64,000 nt of DNA from Nocardia altamirensis NBRC 108246 (GTDB taxonomy: Bacteria; Actinomycetota; Actinomycetes; Mycobacteriales; Mycobacteriaceae): assembly GCF_001612685.1 (NCBI RefSeq), contig NZ_BDAY01000010.1, forward strand, positions 62,001 to 126,000, in the 5' to 3' direction. The position numbers and the translations under genes are program-made. Of the stretch, positions 25,571 through 34,797 are shown piece by piece. The first letter of the stretch is position 1. Each line of letters begins with the position of its first letter. Below the pieces are notes generated by a model. It worked only from the letters and a program-made list of their open reading frames with translations. It was not told the DNA's origin and did no database searches.

Positions 25571-26917
25571 ATGACCGTGACCACCACCAACACCACCAGC
25601 GAAGTCCTGCTGGACATCTCGGGTGTCGGCAAACGATTCACCGGTGCCGCCGGTGACGAGTTGCGGGTGCTCGACGGTATCGATCTGCAACTGCGCAGCG
25701 GCGAGATCGTCGCGCTGCTCGGCCGTTCCGGGTCAGGCAAGTCCACCCTGCTGCGCATCATCGCCGGGCTCATCGCGCCGTCGGACGGCGAGGTCACCTA
25801 CCGGGGCACGCCGCTCAACGGCAGCAATCCCGGTGCGGCGCTGGTGTTCCAGTCGTTCGCGCTGATGCCGTGGCTGACCGTGCAGGACAATGTCGAGCTC
25901 GGCCTCGCCGCTCGGAACGTGCCGCCCGCCGAGCGGCAGCACCGTGCGCTCGCCGCCATCGACATGATCGGCCTCGACGGCTTCGAATCCGCCTATCCCA
26001 AGGAGCTTTCCGGCGGCATGCGTCAGCGTGTCGGCTTCGCCCGTGCGCTGGTGCTCGAACCCGATCTGCTGTTGATGGACGAGCCGTTCTCCGCGCTCGA
26101 CGTGCTGACCGCGGAGAACCTGCGCACCGAGCTGGTGAACCTGTGGGCCACCGACGGATTCCCCACCAAGTCGATCTGCGTGGTCACCCACAACATCGAG
26201 GAGGCGGTGCAGCTGGCCGACCGGGTGCTGGTGCTCGGCTCCAATCCCGGCCGGATCATCGCGGAAATCCCGGTGGCGCAGCACCGTCCGCGGGACCGGC
26301 GCGCGCCGTGGTTCGAGGCCATGGTCGACCAGATCTACGGGCTGCTCACCGGCCGTGACACCGAACCTGTTGTCGCGGAACCGGATAAGGCGACGCCCAC
26401 CGCGCAGCCGTTGCCCGACGCCTCGGTCGGCGGCCTGGCAGGCCTGGTCGAGCTCGTCTATGCCGGCGGCGGCCGCGCCGATCTGCCCGACATCGCCGAC
26501 GAGCTCAATTTCGAGATCGACGACCTGCTGCCCCTCGTCGACGCCGCCGAAATGCTCGGCTTCAGCACCGTCGAGGACGGCGACGTCCTGCTCACCGACA
26601 TCGGCACCCGCTTCACCACCGCCGACATCCAGGAGAGCAAGCGCATCTTCGCCGAGCAGGCGCGCCACCGCGCCCCCTTGGTCCGCACCATCTGCAAGGG
26701 CCTCACCGGCAGCTCCGACGGCAGCCTCCGCGCAGGCTTCTTCCTCGACCTGCTCCGCCGCGGCTTCGGCCCCGACGACGCCCGCCGTCAACTCGACATC
26801 GCCATCGACTGGGGCCGCTACGCCGAGCTCTACGACTACGACACCGATTCCGACAAAATCACCGCCGACCCCGCCGCCCAAGTCTTCGACGGCGTCCGCG
26901 GAAAGTGGACCACGTAG
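25571..26917 (+). CDS. ABC transporter ATPase with AAA-associated C-terminal domain, 448 aa
   Basis: Residues 1-265 form an ABC domain: Walker [15 protein letters not shown]-loop FQSFALMPW, signature [15 protein letters not shown], Walker [13 protein letters not shown], switch His in VVTHNIEEA. Residues about 290-445 are the AAA-associated domain, a winged-helix-like part found on a few ABC ATPases; it begins [22 protein letters not shown]. The first part has the NrtD/SsuB/TauB pattern. 40 nt behind the permease, with CAGGAG before the ATG. Confidence 0.88.
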   Translation: MTVTTTNTTSEVLLDISGVGKRFTGAAGDELRVLDGIDLQLRSGEIVALLGRSGSGKSTLLRIIAGLIAPSDGEVTYRGTPLNGSNPGAALVFQSFALMPWLTVQDNVELGLAARNVPPAERQHRALAAIDMIGLDGFESAYPKELSGGMRQRVGFARALVLEPDLLLMDEPFSALDVLTAENLRTELVNLWATDGFPTKSICVVTHNIEEAVQLADRVLVLGSNPGRIIAEIPVAQHRPRDRRAPWFEAMVDQIYGLLTGRDTEPVVAEPDKATPTAQPLPDASVGGLAGLVELVYAGGGRADLPDIADELNFEIDDLLPLVDAAEMLGFSTVEDGDVLLTDIGTRFTTADIQESKRIFAEQARHRAPLVRTICKGLTGSSDGSLRAGFFLDLLRRGFGPDDARRQLDIAIDWGRYAELYDYDTDSDKITADPAAQVFDGVRGKWTT

Positions 26918-27059
26918 AAGTCCCCGGCGAATCACAGGTGGAAGCGCGAGATCGGTTGATCCACAACAGTTCGTGCACTTCTGGGCGATCGTCAGGTTGA
27001 CAAAAAGGGCACCGACAGAGACGGTTGTGGCGATCCAGGGGTAAGCACGAGGGGGTTCG

Positions 27060-27122
27060 ATGCCGATGCCAGACAAGGCAACTCTGTCCACACTGCTCAA
27101 CGGTCGCCGCGAGGTGCCGTGA
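27060..27122 (+). CDS. possible 20-aa coupling ORF
   Basis: ATG 27060 with GAGGGGG upstream reads MPMPDKATLSTLLNGRREVP and stops at TGA 27120-27122, overlapping the GTG/ATG start of the next gene. It could couple translation, or be the remnant of an N-terminus from a longer gene. Only its ribosome site and stop placement support it. Confidence 0.3.
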   Translation: MPMPDKATLSTLLNGRREVP

Positions 27123-27904
27123 TGACGGGCCAAGGTTTCTACAATCACGTCGACGATCCCGACGAATTCTGGGACGACGAACCTCTCGATCCGAGGCGCC
27201 CCCATCGCGCACCTGGCGCTGCGGCGCCGCCCACCATCACGACGGAACTCGAGGCTTCGCCAGTGGTGCCGCAACGGGCGGGACAGCGCGCTTCGGAAGC
27301 CACACCAGCTCCGGGCCGTCCTGCGGGCGGATCGTCCTTCATATCAATGGAACTCGACGGTGGGTTTCTGCCGGTCCGTATTGATTTCACTGCTGGGTGG
27401 ACCACACAGGTTGCGCCATATGAAGCCAGCGACGAGCTGATGTCGGCGTATAAGGCCGCAGTCTCTCTGCGCTTGGGACGGTTGTACTCAGCTGGTCGGC
27501 TGCCATCGCCGCAGGAGATCTCGGACACGGCGGTGCCGGACCGCCGGACGATCCTCATGGTCTTGCTCGAGACCGAAACCTGGGAGCAGTACACCGAAAC
27601 GTCCAGCAGGATGATCAAGGACGCCGAGTACGAGGTTTACGGACAAGTGGAGATCGACGACGGGCATCCCGTGCGAATGACCGCCGACCGCACCTACATC
27701 CAGTCGATCAGGGTGTTGCCCGGATGGCCTGGTTCCACTCAGCCCGGCCAACTCTCCGACGAAATCTTGTGGTGTGCCCACCAGCTCCGCTCGATGCGCC
27801 CGAGGTTCGAAGTCCGCGGGGACTACTCGCGATACACCGAAGCAGATCTCGAGTTCCATCTGGACCGCCACCGCGACCGACTCATCGACGAAAGGGCATC
27901 ATGA
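27119..27904 (+). CDS. hypothetical protein, first gene of a type VII substrate operon, 261 aa
   Basis: The N-terminal 80 residues are Pro/Ala-rich and charged (MMTGQGFYNHVDDPDEFWDD). The rest reads as a folded domain: FISMELDGGFLPVRIDFTAG, YKAAVSLRLGRLYSAG, and an end of FEVRGDYSRYTEADLEF. No transmembrane segment and no family I can name. Start is GTG 27119 or ATG 27122; both follow the small ORF at 27060. ATGA overlap with the EspC-like gene indicates co-translation. Perhaps a chaperone or partner of the secreted proteins; that is inference. Confidence 0.6.
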   Translation: MMTGQGFYNHVDDPDEFWDDEPLDPRRPHRAPGAAAPPTITTELEASPVVPQRAGQRASEATPAPGRPAGGSSFISMELDGGFLPVRIDFTAGWTTQVAPYEASDELMSAYKAAVSLRLGRLYSAGRLPSPQEISDTAVPDRRTILMVLLETETWEQYTETSSRMIKDAEYEVYGQVEIDDGHPVRMTADRTYIQSIRVLPGWPGSTQPGQLSDEILWCAHQLRSMRPRFEVRGDYSRYTEADLEFHLDRHRDRLIDERAS

Positions 27905-28215
27905 CATCCGACAAGGTAGTGCTTTCACTGAATTTGATGCAGCATGCGGTGAACAGGTGGAACGAAGCCGCTGATCTCCTGAACAGCGCCGCTATGCGAA
28001 CCTTCAATGTCGAGATAACAGATGGCAGGGCGGGGGCTTTCGCCCTCGCTCTGGAAAAGTACAAGCCTGCCCCCACCTACTTCCTCGACAGGATGCTCGA
28101 GGGAAAAGCTGTGTTCAAGGACATCGCGGCAGTCCTACAGCAGGCGCATGACACCTACGAAGCAGAGGACGCGGCCGGCGCACACGCTATCAACAGCAAA
28201 ACGGGGGAACTGTGA
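27901..28215 (+). CDS. EspC/WXG100-like type VII secreted protein, 104 aa
   Basis: Length and all-helical pattern are those of the EspC/WXG100 group: MTSDKVVLSLNLMQHAVNRW, then a helix-turn, then HDTYEAEDAAGAHAINSKTGEL. YEAED fits the YxxxD/E secretion signal placed after the second helix. The usual central WxG is missing, as in EspC-like partners. Overlaps the previous gene by ATGA and the next by GTGA. It likely pairs with the 291-aa protein downstream for export. Confidence 0.7.
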   Translation: MTSDKVVLSLNLMQHAVNRWNEAADLLNSAAMRTFNVEITDGRAGAFALALEKYKPAPTYFLDRMLEGKAVFKDIAAVLQQAHDTYEAEDAAGAHAINSKTGEL

Positions 28216-29087
28216 CCACTGCCCGCGAAGAGCTAGAAAAGCAGATAGAGGCGATTCGGTCGAGCGCGAGCGAGATCGGTAACCTGCCACAGAAGGTCCA
28301 AGACTGGCACGGCGACCTTGTCGCTCTGATCCGCGCCGAAGGATATACCGGAGGACTGGCCACGGGTGGTTTTATCACGACTGAAAGCCATGTTGCCTTG
28401 GTGTGGGAGAACCGCGACAAGATTAACAACGCGCTGGGTGAAACCTCGAAACGACTCTCGGAGATAGATCCAGGACTAGAGGTCCCGATCCGATTTCTCG
28501 AGTATACGAACGAGTGGCGCAACATCAAGAACGACATCACAAATGCCGCCAGCCTGATCTCCGAAACGGACCTCACCATAGAATGGGAAGGCGACGCGGC
28601 CACTCGATACAGAGATATGCGGTTACGGCAAAGAGCCGCAGTGGAATCCATGCCTAAGACGTGCGAGGACATAGCGACAAATCTCGAGACAATCGCAAAG
28701 AACGAGCTGACTCTTTACATCGACCTAGCTACGAAATCGAAGGATTTGGTAACGAAGGTCTTGGCAGTCGTGACATCTCTTGTAAAATCATACTTCAGCC
28801 TACCGTTCGGGCCCATCTCGGCTTCGGCGGATCTGGTGGCCGCCGTGGATGCCTCGAAAACCTTCATTCTCGGGATCGCCACTTCTATCGCCACCAACGC
28901 ACAGACGAATATCATCGAAGGAAACAAGATTTCACAGAACATATCGGCGAACGCCGGTCTTCCTATGAACAAATGGCCACCAGGCGTCGTCTCGAGCTAT
29001 GGTGACGGCATCACCGGGATCAGCACCGCGCTCGGCGACGCATCGGTGAAAGACGGCGACAAGTCGGATTGGGAGTTGAAGCTGTGA
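28212..29087 (+). CDS. WXG-like type VII substrate candidate, 291 aa
   Basis: GTG start overlapping the previous stop. Long helices: MTTAREELEKQIEAIRSSAS at the start, and near residues 118-140 TIEWEGDAATRYRDMRLRQR, which holds a WxG (WEG) in the right setting. The C-terminal part has a hydrophobic helix pair (about 180-240) and ends in a Gly/Asp-rich tail. This looks like a longer type VII substrate or PPE-like partner. DNA is much poorer in GC than its surroundings (27 of 60 bases are G or C at 28681-28740), a sign of recent transfer. Confidence 0.65.
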   Translation: MTTAREELEKQIEAIRSSASEIGNLPQKVQDWHGDLVALIRAEGYTGGLATGGFITTESHVALVWENRDKINNALGETSKRLSEIDPGLEVPIRFLEYTNEWRNIKNDITNAASLISETDLTIEWEGDAATRYRDMRLRQRAAVESMPKTCEDIATNLETIAKNELTLYIDLATKSKDLVTKVLAVVTSLVKSYFSLPFGPISASADLVAAVDASKTFILGIATSIATNAQTNIIEGNKISQNISANAGLPMNKWPPGVVSSYGDGITGISTALGDASVKDGDKSDWELKL

Positions 29088-29641
29088 TCAGGTCCGGACG
29101 GATCGCCTTCGTCGCCGCAATCACTATCACACTCGCCACCGGATGCTCCACCGCGCAGTCACCACCTCCTCCTGCACCGCCACCGGGAATGACACTTCGC
29201 GACCTGTGCGATTCACTACTAGCATTTTTTGCGAACGATCTGCATGCAGTTGACCAGATACCGGAAACGCTCGTCAACATGGATGCAACGATCTCGGTTG
29301 GTGGGACCTGCGATGCTAACAACCGTGAGCTACGAATAACGAATGGCTATGTGCAGGTACGAAACACGCTGACCGATATTGATCCAACTGACAGGGTCCC
29401 CGGGTTCGTGAAAACAACCGAACTGGGCGAGACAGTCTGGGTGCTGGATAATCGCAAGGATACAAAATATGCCAGCACCAACGTCGATTTGGCCACGCGA
29501 ATCGGAGAGTGGAACGGGGCACTCAGAATTATGAACTCCGTGACCCAGACAAAGAACGGCCCCCTCAACCTAACCGAGGAAGACATACACAAAGCTGCCC
29601 GCTACCTCGTCGAGCTGACCAGGAAACTGCCGAAAACGTAG
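29084..29641 (+). CDS. lipoprotein, last gene of type VII cassette, 185 aa
   Basis: GTG start at 29084 overlapping the previous stop. Signal peptide with lipobox: RIAFVAAITITLATGCSTAQ, Cys as lipid site, then SPPPPAPPPG. The mature domain (DUF3558-like in layout) has a Cys in GTCDANNREL and a likely second Cys in LRDLCDSLLAFF, and ends VELTRKLPKT. DUF3558-type lipoproteins accompany type VII genes in nocardiae. Low GC like its neighbour. Function unknown. Confidence 0.7.
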   Translation: MIRSGRIAFVAAITITLATGCSTAQSPPPPAPPPGMTLRDLCDSLLAFFANDLHAVDQIPETLVNMDATISVGGTCDANNRELRITNGYVQVRNTLTDIDPTDRVPGFVKTTELGETVWVLDNRKDTKYASTNVDLATRIGEWNGALRIMNSVTQTKNGPLNLTEEDIHKAARYLVELTRKLPKT

Positions 29642-29694
29642 TGAGCGCAACGCTCAGCCATAGCCAAGAGGCGTTGCCCACCGTGCCGAGGCAA

Positions 29695-32600
29695 CTACTG
29701 GACGAGCTCTGCTCTCCAATGCGCGAGGGTGGATTGGGTGTGGATGGTGGCGGGGTGGGCGGGGCCCAGGGCTCGGAGTTCGGCTACGAGGAGGACCTCT
29801 AGTTCGGCGATGGCTCGGGGGATGTCGCCGGATTCGGCCCGGGCGGTGGCGAGGTCGTTGCGGGTGGCGAAGGTGCCGGGGTGGTCGGGGCCGAGGACGC
29901 GGAGGCGATCGACGAGGAGGTTTTCGAAATCGGTGATGGCGGCGAGGTCGCCGCTCTCGGCTAGGTAGCCTGCGAGGGCGCTTCGGGTGGTGAGGGTGTC
30001 GGGGTGGTCCGCGCCGAGGACCCGGAGGCGGTCGGCGAGCAGCCTGGTGAATTCGGCGCGGGCGCCGGCCAGGTCGCCGCTGCGGTCGCGGAAGGCGGCC
30101 AGGTTGTTGCGCGCGTTCAGGGTTGCGACGTGGTCCGGGCCGTAGATGCGGAGGCAGTCGGCGAGGAGTTGTTCGAATTCGGTGCGGGCGCCTGCGATGT
30201 CGCCGCTCTCCCCGCGCCAATAGGCGAGGCTGTTTCGGGTGCGCAAGGTTTGCGGGTCGTCCGGGCCGATGATCCGAGCCCGGTCGAGCGCGAGCTGCTC
30301 GAAGTCGGCGATCGCGCCGCCGAGGTCACCGAGGTCGGCTCGGTTGGATGCCAAGTCGTTTCGAGTACGGAGGGTATCGGGATGGTCGGGTCCGAGCAGC
30401 CGGAGCTGGTCGGCGTGCAGGCGTTGGTAATCGGTGCGCGCACCGGCGAAGTCACCGCAGCGGGCCCGATAGGTGGCCAGATTGGTGCGCGTGCCAAGGG
30501 TTTTCGGATGATCGGGGCCGAGTATCCGGAAGCGATCGATGAACAGCAGCTCGAATTCGGTGATGGCGCCGATCAAGTCGCCGCTTTCGGCGCGGTGGTA
30601 CGCCGCGCGGCTCCGGGTGGTCAAGGTGTCGGGGTCGTCCGGGCCGAGCGCCTCGGTGAAGGCGGGAATCCAGGCGGACCACAGGTCACGGTTGTCGGCG
30701 GCGCGCTGCGTCTGCAACATCTCCAAGAAGTGGATGGCGCTGGCGGAATCCCGGTACGCCAGGCAATGCCGCACGGCCGACCCACGCGCGTAGTCGGCGG
30801 CCCGATCGCTGGGACTCTCCTTGATGGCGGCGACGATCGCGCGGTGCGCGGCCTCGGGTTCCACCCCGAGCAGTTTGCCTTCGGCACGCAGACTGGGCAG
30901 CAGCGCACCGTGCGTCACACCGAGCGATTCGCGCGCCGTTCCCGGGTGGCTGCGGGTCACTAACGCGCCCAAAGCCACTGTGATATCGCGAATCCTGGCG
31001 ATGTGCAGATCCACTCCGAGCGACGTCAGCGCGGCATCGAGCAGTTCGAGCGGCAGCACCGGACCGACGCCTGCCGCAACCAGGACGCTCAGCAATGCCC
31101 CTGTCGCACCGGTGGTTTCGGGATCCATACTGCTCAATGCGTTGTCCACTCGCATGACAACGATCCGGTCGAGGCCGATGCCGTCGGCGACCGCGCTGTC
31201 GGTGATGCTCGACGCCACCTCCTGCAGCATGCGGGCCAGCAGCCACCCGCCGGAGACGACATGCGCACCGTCCGCCTCGGCCGTCGGCGCCTCGGACAAC
31301 AAGCGCTGAATCCAGGCGATCCACTGGGACGGGTACGCGGGTGCACCGCCTCGCGCGGAACCGACGACCGTGGCGATGTCGTCGGCGGCAGGCTCGCCGA
31401 CCTCGATGCGATACATGTGCGCCAGCGCCGGATCGTGCTCGACGCCGGTGCCGTCCCTGATGCCGAGAATCACCCGGACATGTCGCAGGTCGTGGCGCCG
31501 GGACAGATCGGCGATGGCGCCGACCAGCAACTTCCGCGTGCCTTCCTGCGGCTGGTTGAGGCCGTCGAAGACCAGCGTCACCCGCCTGCCCGCGGTGGAA
31601 AGCCTGGCCAGTGGGTGGCGCACCAGGATGTCGAAGATGTCGTACTCGTCCCTGGCCCGCTGCGTGCGCACGGCACGCGCCGCGTCCGCGAACCCGGGCA
31701 GCCGGACGCTGAGCTGCGCGGCGAGTTCGGCGGCGACCGCCTCGATCGCACTGGCGGCGGTGAGAAACACTGCGGCGGTGATGTATTCGGGCGTGATCGC
31801 CAAGCCTTCCACCAGGCTCGGCCGAATCAGCATGGCGAGCAAGGTGGATTTGCCCGCGCCGGTCGGACCGATCACCACGCGCAGGCGATTGCTGCCCGCA
31901 TCGATGATCGCGTCGAGGTGCTCACGAACATCGGGAGTGACCAGCAAGTCACGGGTGAGCTGGTCGACGAAGCCTGCGGCGGAGCGCCCGCTCACCGCGT
32001 CGCGATGCCGTGCGGTGTTGGGCACCAGCCACAGTCCCGGATCCGCGCTGTGCGCCATCGACACCGAGCCCGACGTGAACGAAAGATATTGGGGCTGTTG
32101 GCGAGTGCACTGCCCGGCGATCGGATCGATCAGGTCGGCGGGCAGCAGGTTCTCGCCGCGCAGCGGCAGCCCGTCGATGAAGGTGTCCAACATGGTTCGG
32201 GTGAAGCAGCCGGAGAACGCGGGACCCTCCCCCGCCGCGACGAGCATCTCCATCCGGCCTGCGGCCTGGGCCAGCAGATCGGTCCACCGGCGCGCGGCAC
32301 CGAGCACGCCCTGCCCGGTCTCGCAGGCGTCGACCAGCACGACCAGCCCGTCGACGGCGGACTGGTTCAATCGCTCCCTGATCTCCTGGGTGAGATGAAA
32401 GGCGTTGCGCGAGTTGGGCACTGCGGGCGAATCATGGCTGAGCAGATAGAAGTCCTCGGCGCTGGTCGCCACCCCGTGCCCGATGAACGCAAGCAGCAGC
32501 GTCGCTTGCCGCGCACTGGCCGCCGCGAACGCCGCGTCCACCGCCTCGACCAGCTGATCTGCCGTCGGATCCAGCACCGGCCCGTCGGCGTCGATGGCGG

Positions 32601-32721
32601 ACCGCCAGCCGCCGACCTCGGTCAAACTCCCGTACAACCCCGAGGCGAGTTCGCCGGTGAACCCCAGTTCCCCCAGCGCCACACATTCGGACCCGACCAC
32701 CAGCGCGAGCCGTCCTCCCAT
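29695..32721 (-). CDS. caspase-like protease - P-loop NTPase - TPR protein, 1008 aa
   Basis: N-terminal caspase-like domain (about 1-235): LLLAFIGHGV with catalytic His near 82 and LVVLVDACETGQG with Cys near 133. Middle NTPase: RVVIGPTGAGKSTLLAMLI (Walker A about 285-293) and VTLVFDGLNQP (Walker B-like), followed by a STAND-like helical part. C-terminal third: at least seven TPRs of 42 residues, each with LGPDHPDTLxTRNxLA and ESGDLAGA. Architecture of prokaryotic signal-transducing NTPases used in programmed death or defence. Start ATG 32721 (MGGRLALVVGSE) fits the caspase fold; the frame extends 16 codons further. Convergent with the type VII cassette. Confidence 0.88.
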   Translation of the reverse strand: MGGRLALVVGSECVALGELGFTGELASGLYGSLTEVGGWRSAIDADGPVLDPTADQLVEAVDAAFAAASARQATLLLAFIGHGVATSAEDFYLLSHDSPAVPNSRNAFHLTQEIRERLNQSAVDGLVVLVDACETGQGVLGAARRWTDLLAQAAGRMEMLVAAGEGPAFSGCFTRTMLDTFIDGLPLRGENLLPADLIDPIAGQCTRQQPQYLSFTSGSVSMAHSADPGLWLVPNTARHRDAVSGRSAAGFVDQLTRDLLVTPDVREHLDAIIDAGSNRLRVVIGPTGAGKSTLLAMLIRPSLVEGLAITPEYITAAVFLTAASAIEAVAAELAAQLSVRLPGFADAARAVRTQRARDEYDIFDILVRHPLARLSTAGRRVTLVFDGLNQPQEGTRKLLVGAIADLSRRHDLRHVRVILGIRDGTGVEHDPALAHMYRIEVGEPAADDIATVVGSARGGAPAYPSQWIAWIQRLLSEAPTAEADGAHVVSGGWLLARMLQEVASSITDSAVADGIGLDRIVVMRVDNALSSMDPETTGATGALLSVLVAAGVGPVLPLELLDAALTSLGVDLHIARIRDITVALGALVTRSHPGTARESLGVTHGALLPSLRAEGKLLGVEPEAAHRAIVAAIKESPSDRAADYARGSAVRHCLAYRDSASAIHFLEMLQTQRAADNRDLWSAWIPAFTEALGPDDPDTLTTRSRAAYHRAESGDLIGAITEFELLFIDRFRILGPDHPKTLGTRTNLATYRARCGDFAGARTDYQRLHADQLRLLGPDHPDTLRTRNDLASNRADLGDLGGAIADFEQLALDRARIIGPDDPQTLRTRNSLAYWRGESGDIAGARTEFEQLLADCLRIYGPDHVATLNARNNLAAFRDRSGDLAGARAEFTRLLADRLRVLGADHPDTLTTRSALAGYLAESGDLAAITDFENLLVDRLRVLGPDHPGTFATRNDLATARAESGDIPRAIAELEVLLVAELRALGPAHPATIHTQSTLAHWRAELVQ

Positions 32722-32865
32722 GCAAGCAACATACCCGCGCGCTTCGCCGCGCACTGACACACCCGCCACCTGGGCATTCGCGCACCGTGTCCATATTGAT
32801 ACCGAAAGGTGCTGCGCGAGACGTAGTGTGGCGGGTCTGAGTGCCAGTGGGAGGAGATCGGTGCG

Positions 32866-33099
32866 ATGGGCGACCCCGTGGTCGGTATGACGGGTACGCT
32901 CTCCTCGCCGATCCGGGGTGCCGGGATGCTCGGCGAGGTCCTGGTGGCGATCCGAGGGGGAACGGAGCTGTACATCGCCCGTGCCGCCGAGGCCATTTCC
33001 GCAGGGGCGACCGTCTTGATCATCGCGGTCAGCCCCGGCCGCATCGTCGATGTGGTGCCGTGGGTTCCGCTGACGCCGGAATCCGCCGAAGGAATCTGA
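32866..33099 (+). CDS. NfeD-like short OB-fold protein, 77 aa
   Basis: Small beta-rich protein: MGDPVVGMTGTLSSPIRGAG, GGTELYIARAAEAISAG, TVLIIAVSPGRIVDVVPW. It has the pattern of the NfeD C-terminal OB domain but no membrane helices. It lies 19 nt before a flotillin gene, the usual partner of NfeD. GGAGGAG 8 nt before the ATG. Confidence 0.75.
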   Translation: MGDPVVGMTGTLSSPIRGAGMLGEVLVAIRGGTELYIARAAEAISAGATVLIIAVSPGRIVDVVPWVPLTPESAEGI

Positions 33100-33118
33100 A
33101 ACAGTAAGGGAGACAGAG

Positions 33119-34219
33119 GTGCTGGGCTACCACGTACCCAATCCGGATGAGGCGATGCTGATCAGCGGCGCCAAGACCAAGGACGACGCGCCGTTCAAGG
33201 TGGTGATCGGCCGCGGTAGCTGGGTGATTCCGCTGTTCCGCAAGGTCAGCTACCTGTCGCTGGCCATGTTCGAGGCGGAGATCAAGGAGCGCTGCGTCAC
33301 CAAGCAGGCGATCCAGCTCGAGGTGCGCGCGGTGATCGCGTTCAAGGTCGCCAACGACACCCAGTCGATTGTCAATGCCGCGCAGCGTTTCCTGTCCGAA
33401 CAGGAAAAGGAGATGTCGGTCCTCACCGGGCGCATTTTCTCCGGTCACCTGCGCTCGATCGTCGGCTCGATGACGGTCGAGGAGATCATCAGGGAACGTC
33501 AGAAGCTGGCCGACGAAGTACTTGTCGCGTCAAAAGTGGAGATGGGCAATATCGGGCTCTGGGTCGATTCCTTCCAGATCCAGTCCATCGACGACGGCAA
33601 CCTCGGCTACATTCAAGCGCTGGCGGCGCCGCACAATGCGTCCGTGCAGCGGGACGCGCAGATCGCCCAGTCCGAGGCGGCGCAGCTCGCGGCCAAGGCC
33701 GAGCAGGAATCGCTGCGCAGGCAGGCCGAGTATCAGCGGGAAACCGCGATCCTGCGCGCGGAATATCAGCGCGACATCGACAAGGCGAATGCCGAAGCGG
33801 CACAGTCCGGCCCGCTCGCCGAGGCCAAGGCGCTGCAAGAGGTGCTGACCGCGCAGGCGGTGCAGGCGACCAAGGAGGCGGAGCTGCGCGAGCAGCAGCT
33901 GCAGACCGAAGTGGTGAAACCCGCTCAGGCCGAAGCGGATCGGGTCCGCATCCTGGCCGAGGCGGAGGCCGACCGGACCAGGATCCAGGCCGCGGCGGCC
34001 GCGTCGAACAACCGGATCGCGTTGGACCAGTTGTTGATCGAACAACTCCCGGAAATCGTCAAGCAGGCGTCCAACGGGCTGGCGAACGCGAATCTAACCG
34101 TACTCAACGGTCCGGACGGGGTGAGCGAACTGGTGAACGGAATGGTCGGTCAAGGACTGACTGTTTTCAATTCATTACAAAAGGCGCTTTCGTCCAACGA
34201 CGGAGAAAACGCGGGCTAA
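33119..34219 (+). CDS. flotillin/SPFH-domain protein, 366 aa
   Basis: SPFH domain (about 1-180: VIGRGSWVIPLFRKVSYLSL, QLEVRAVIAFKVANDTQSI, GHLRSIVGSMTVEEII) then a long coiled-coil rich in Ala/Glu/Gln (about 190-310, EAEADRTRIQAAAAASNNR), then a flexible C-terminus. No N-terminal membrane helix. Family role: scaffold for lipid domains and membrane stress. GTG start at 33119 with AAGGGAG upstream. Two-gene operon with the NfeD-like protein. Confidence 0.87.
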   Translation: MLGYHVPNPDEAMLISGAKTKDDAPFKVVIGRGSWVIPLFRKVSYLSLAMFEAEIKERCVTKQAIQLEVRAVIAFKVANDTQSIVNAAQRFLSEQEKEMSVLTGRIFSGHLRSIVGSMTVEEIIRERQKLADEVLVASKVEMGNIGLWVDSFQIQSIDDGNLGYIQALAAPHNASVQRDAQIAQSEAAQLAAKAEQESLRRQAEYQRETAILRAEYQRDIDKANAEAAQSGPLAEAKALQEVLTAQAVQATKEAELREQQLQTEVVKPAQAEADRVRILAEAEADRTRIQAAAAASNNRIALDQLLIEQLPEIVKQASNGLANANLTVLNGPDGVSELVNGMVGQGLTVFNSLQKALSSNDGENAG

Positions 34220-34259
34220 GGTGACCGGGAAGCGACGGCGCGATGAGGAGCAGGTGTAG

Positions 34260-34658
34260 GTGTCCATCGGGAAATTGGTGTCGTTCGACAGCTCTCGGGG
34301 GTTCGGATTCATTCGACCGGAAGACGGCGGGCCGGACGTGTTCGTCCATGTCAACGACATAGGGCTGGATGAAGACGAGTTGCGCCAGGGGCGGGTGTTC
34401 GAATTCGACATGACAGAGGGTGATCGAGGGCCGAAGGCGGTCAATCTGACGGTGGTCGGCGGTCAGCCGAGCCCGCCACCTGCCGCGCACAAGTCCAAGC
34501 ACCGGTCGAACTCGGGGCAGCTGACCGCCGCCGAGCACAAGCGCCTCATCACCGAGCTACTCCTGGACGCGAGCCCGGCGCTCACCGCGGGTGAGATCAT
34601 CACCATCCGCGACCGGCTCACCGTCTTCGCCGAGCAACACGGCTGGGTGGAAAACTGA
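34260..34658 (+). CDS. cold-shock-domain protein with C-terminal extension, 132 aa
   Basis: Residues 1-65 are a cold-shock OB fold: KLVSFDSSRGFGFIRPEDGG and DVFVHVNDIG, the two RNA-binding motifs. An extension of about 60 residues (HKSKHRSNSGQLTAAEHK) is helical and is not present in short Csp proteins (67 aa). GTG start with GAGGAG upstream. RNA/ssDNA binding is likely; the tail may bind a partner. Confidence 0.85.
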   Translation: MSIGKLVSFDSSRGFGFIRPEDGGPDVFVHVNDIGLDEDELRQGRVFEFDMTEGDRGPKAVNLTVVGGQPSPPPAAHKSKHRSNSGQLTAAEHKRLITELLLDASPALTAGEIITIRDRLTVFAEQHGWVEN

Positions 34659-34797
34659 CGCGAACGCCGCGTCCGGCAAGTCCATGATCTTGTCGGACGC
34701 GGCGCATACGATCATCGGGATGAGTGTTTCCGCACCGATGAATCACTGTCGCCAGCGACGTCTCTATCGGTGAGGACACGACACCGAGGAGGACCGC

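Noticed and set aside
23683..25797. 704-codon minus-strand frame
   Set aside because: Antisense shadow of the permease and the start of the ATPase gene, which have clear family motifs.
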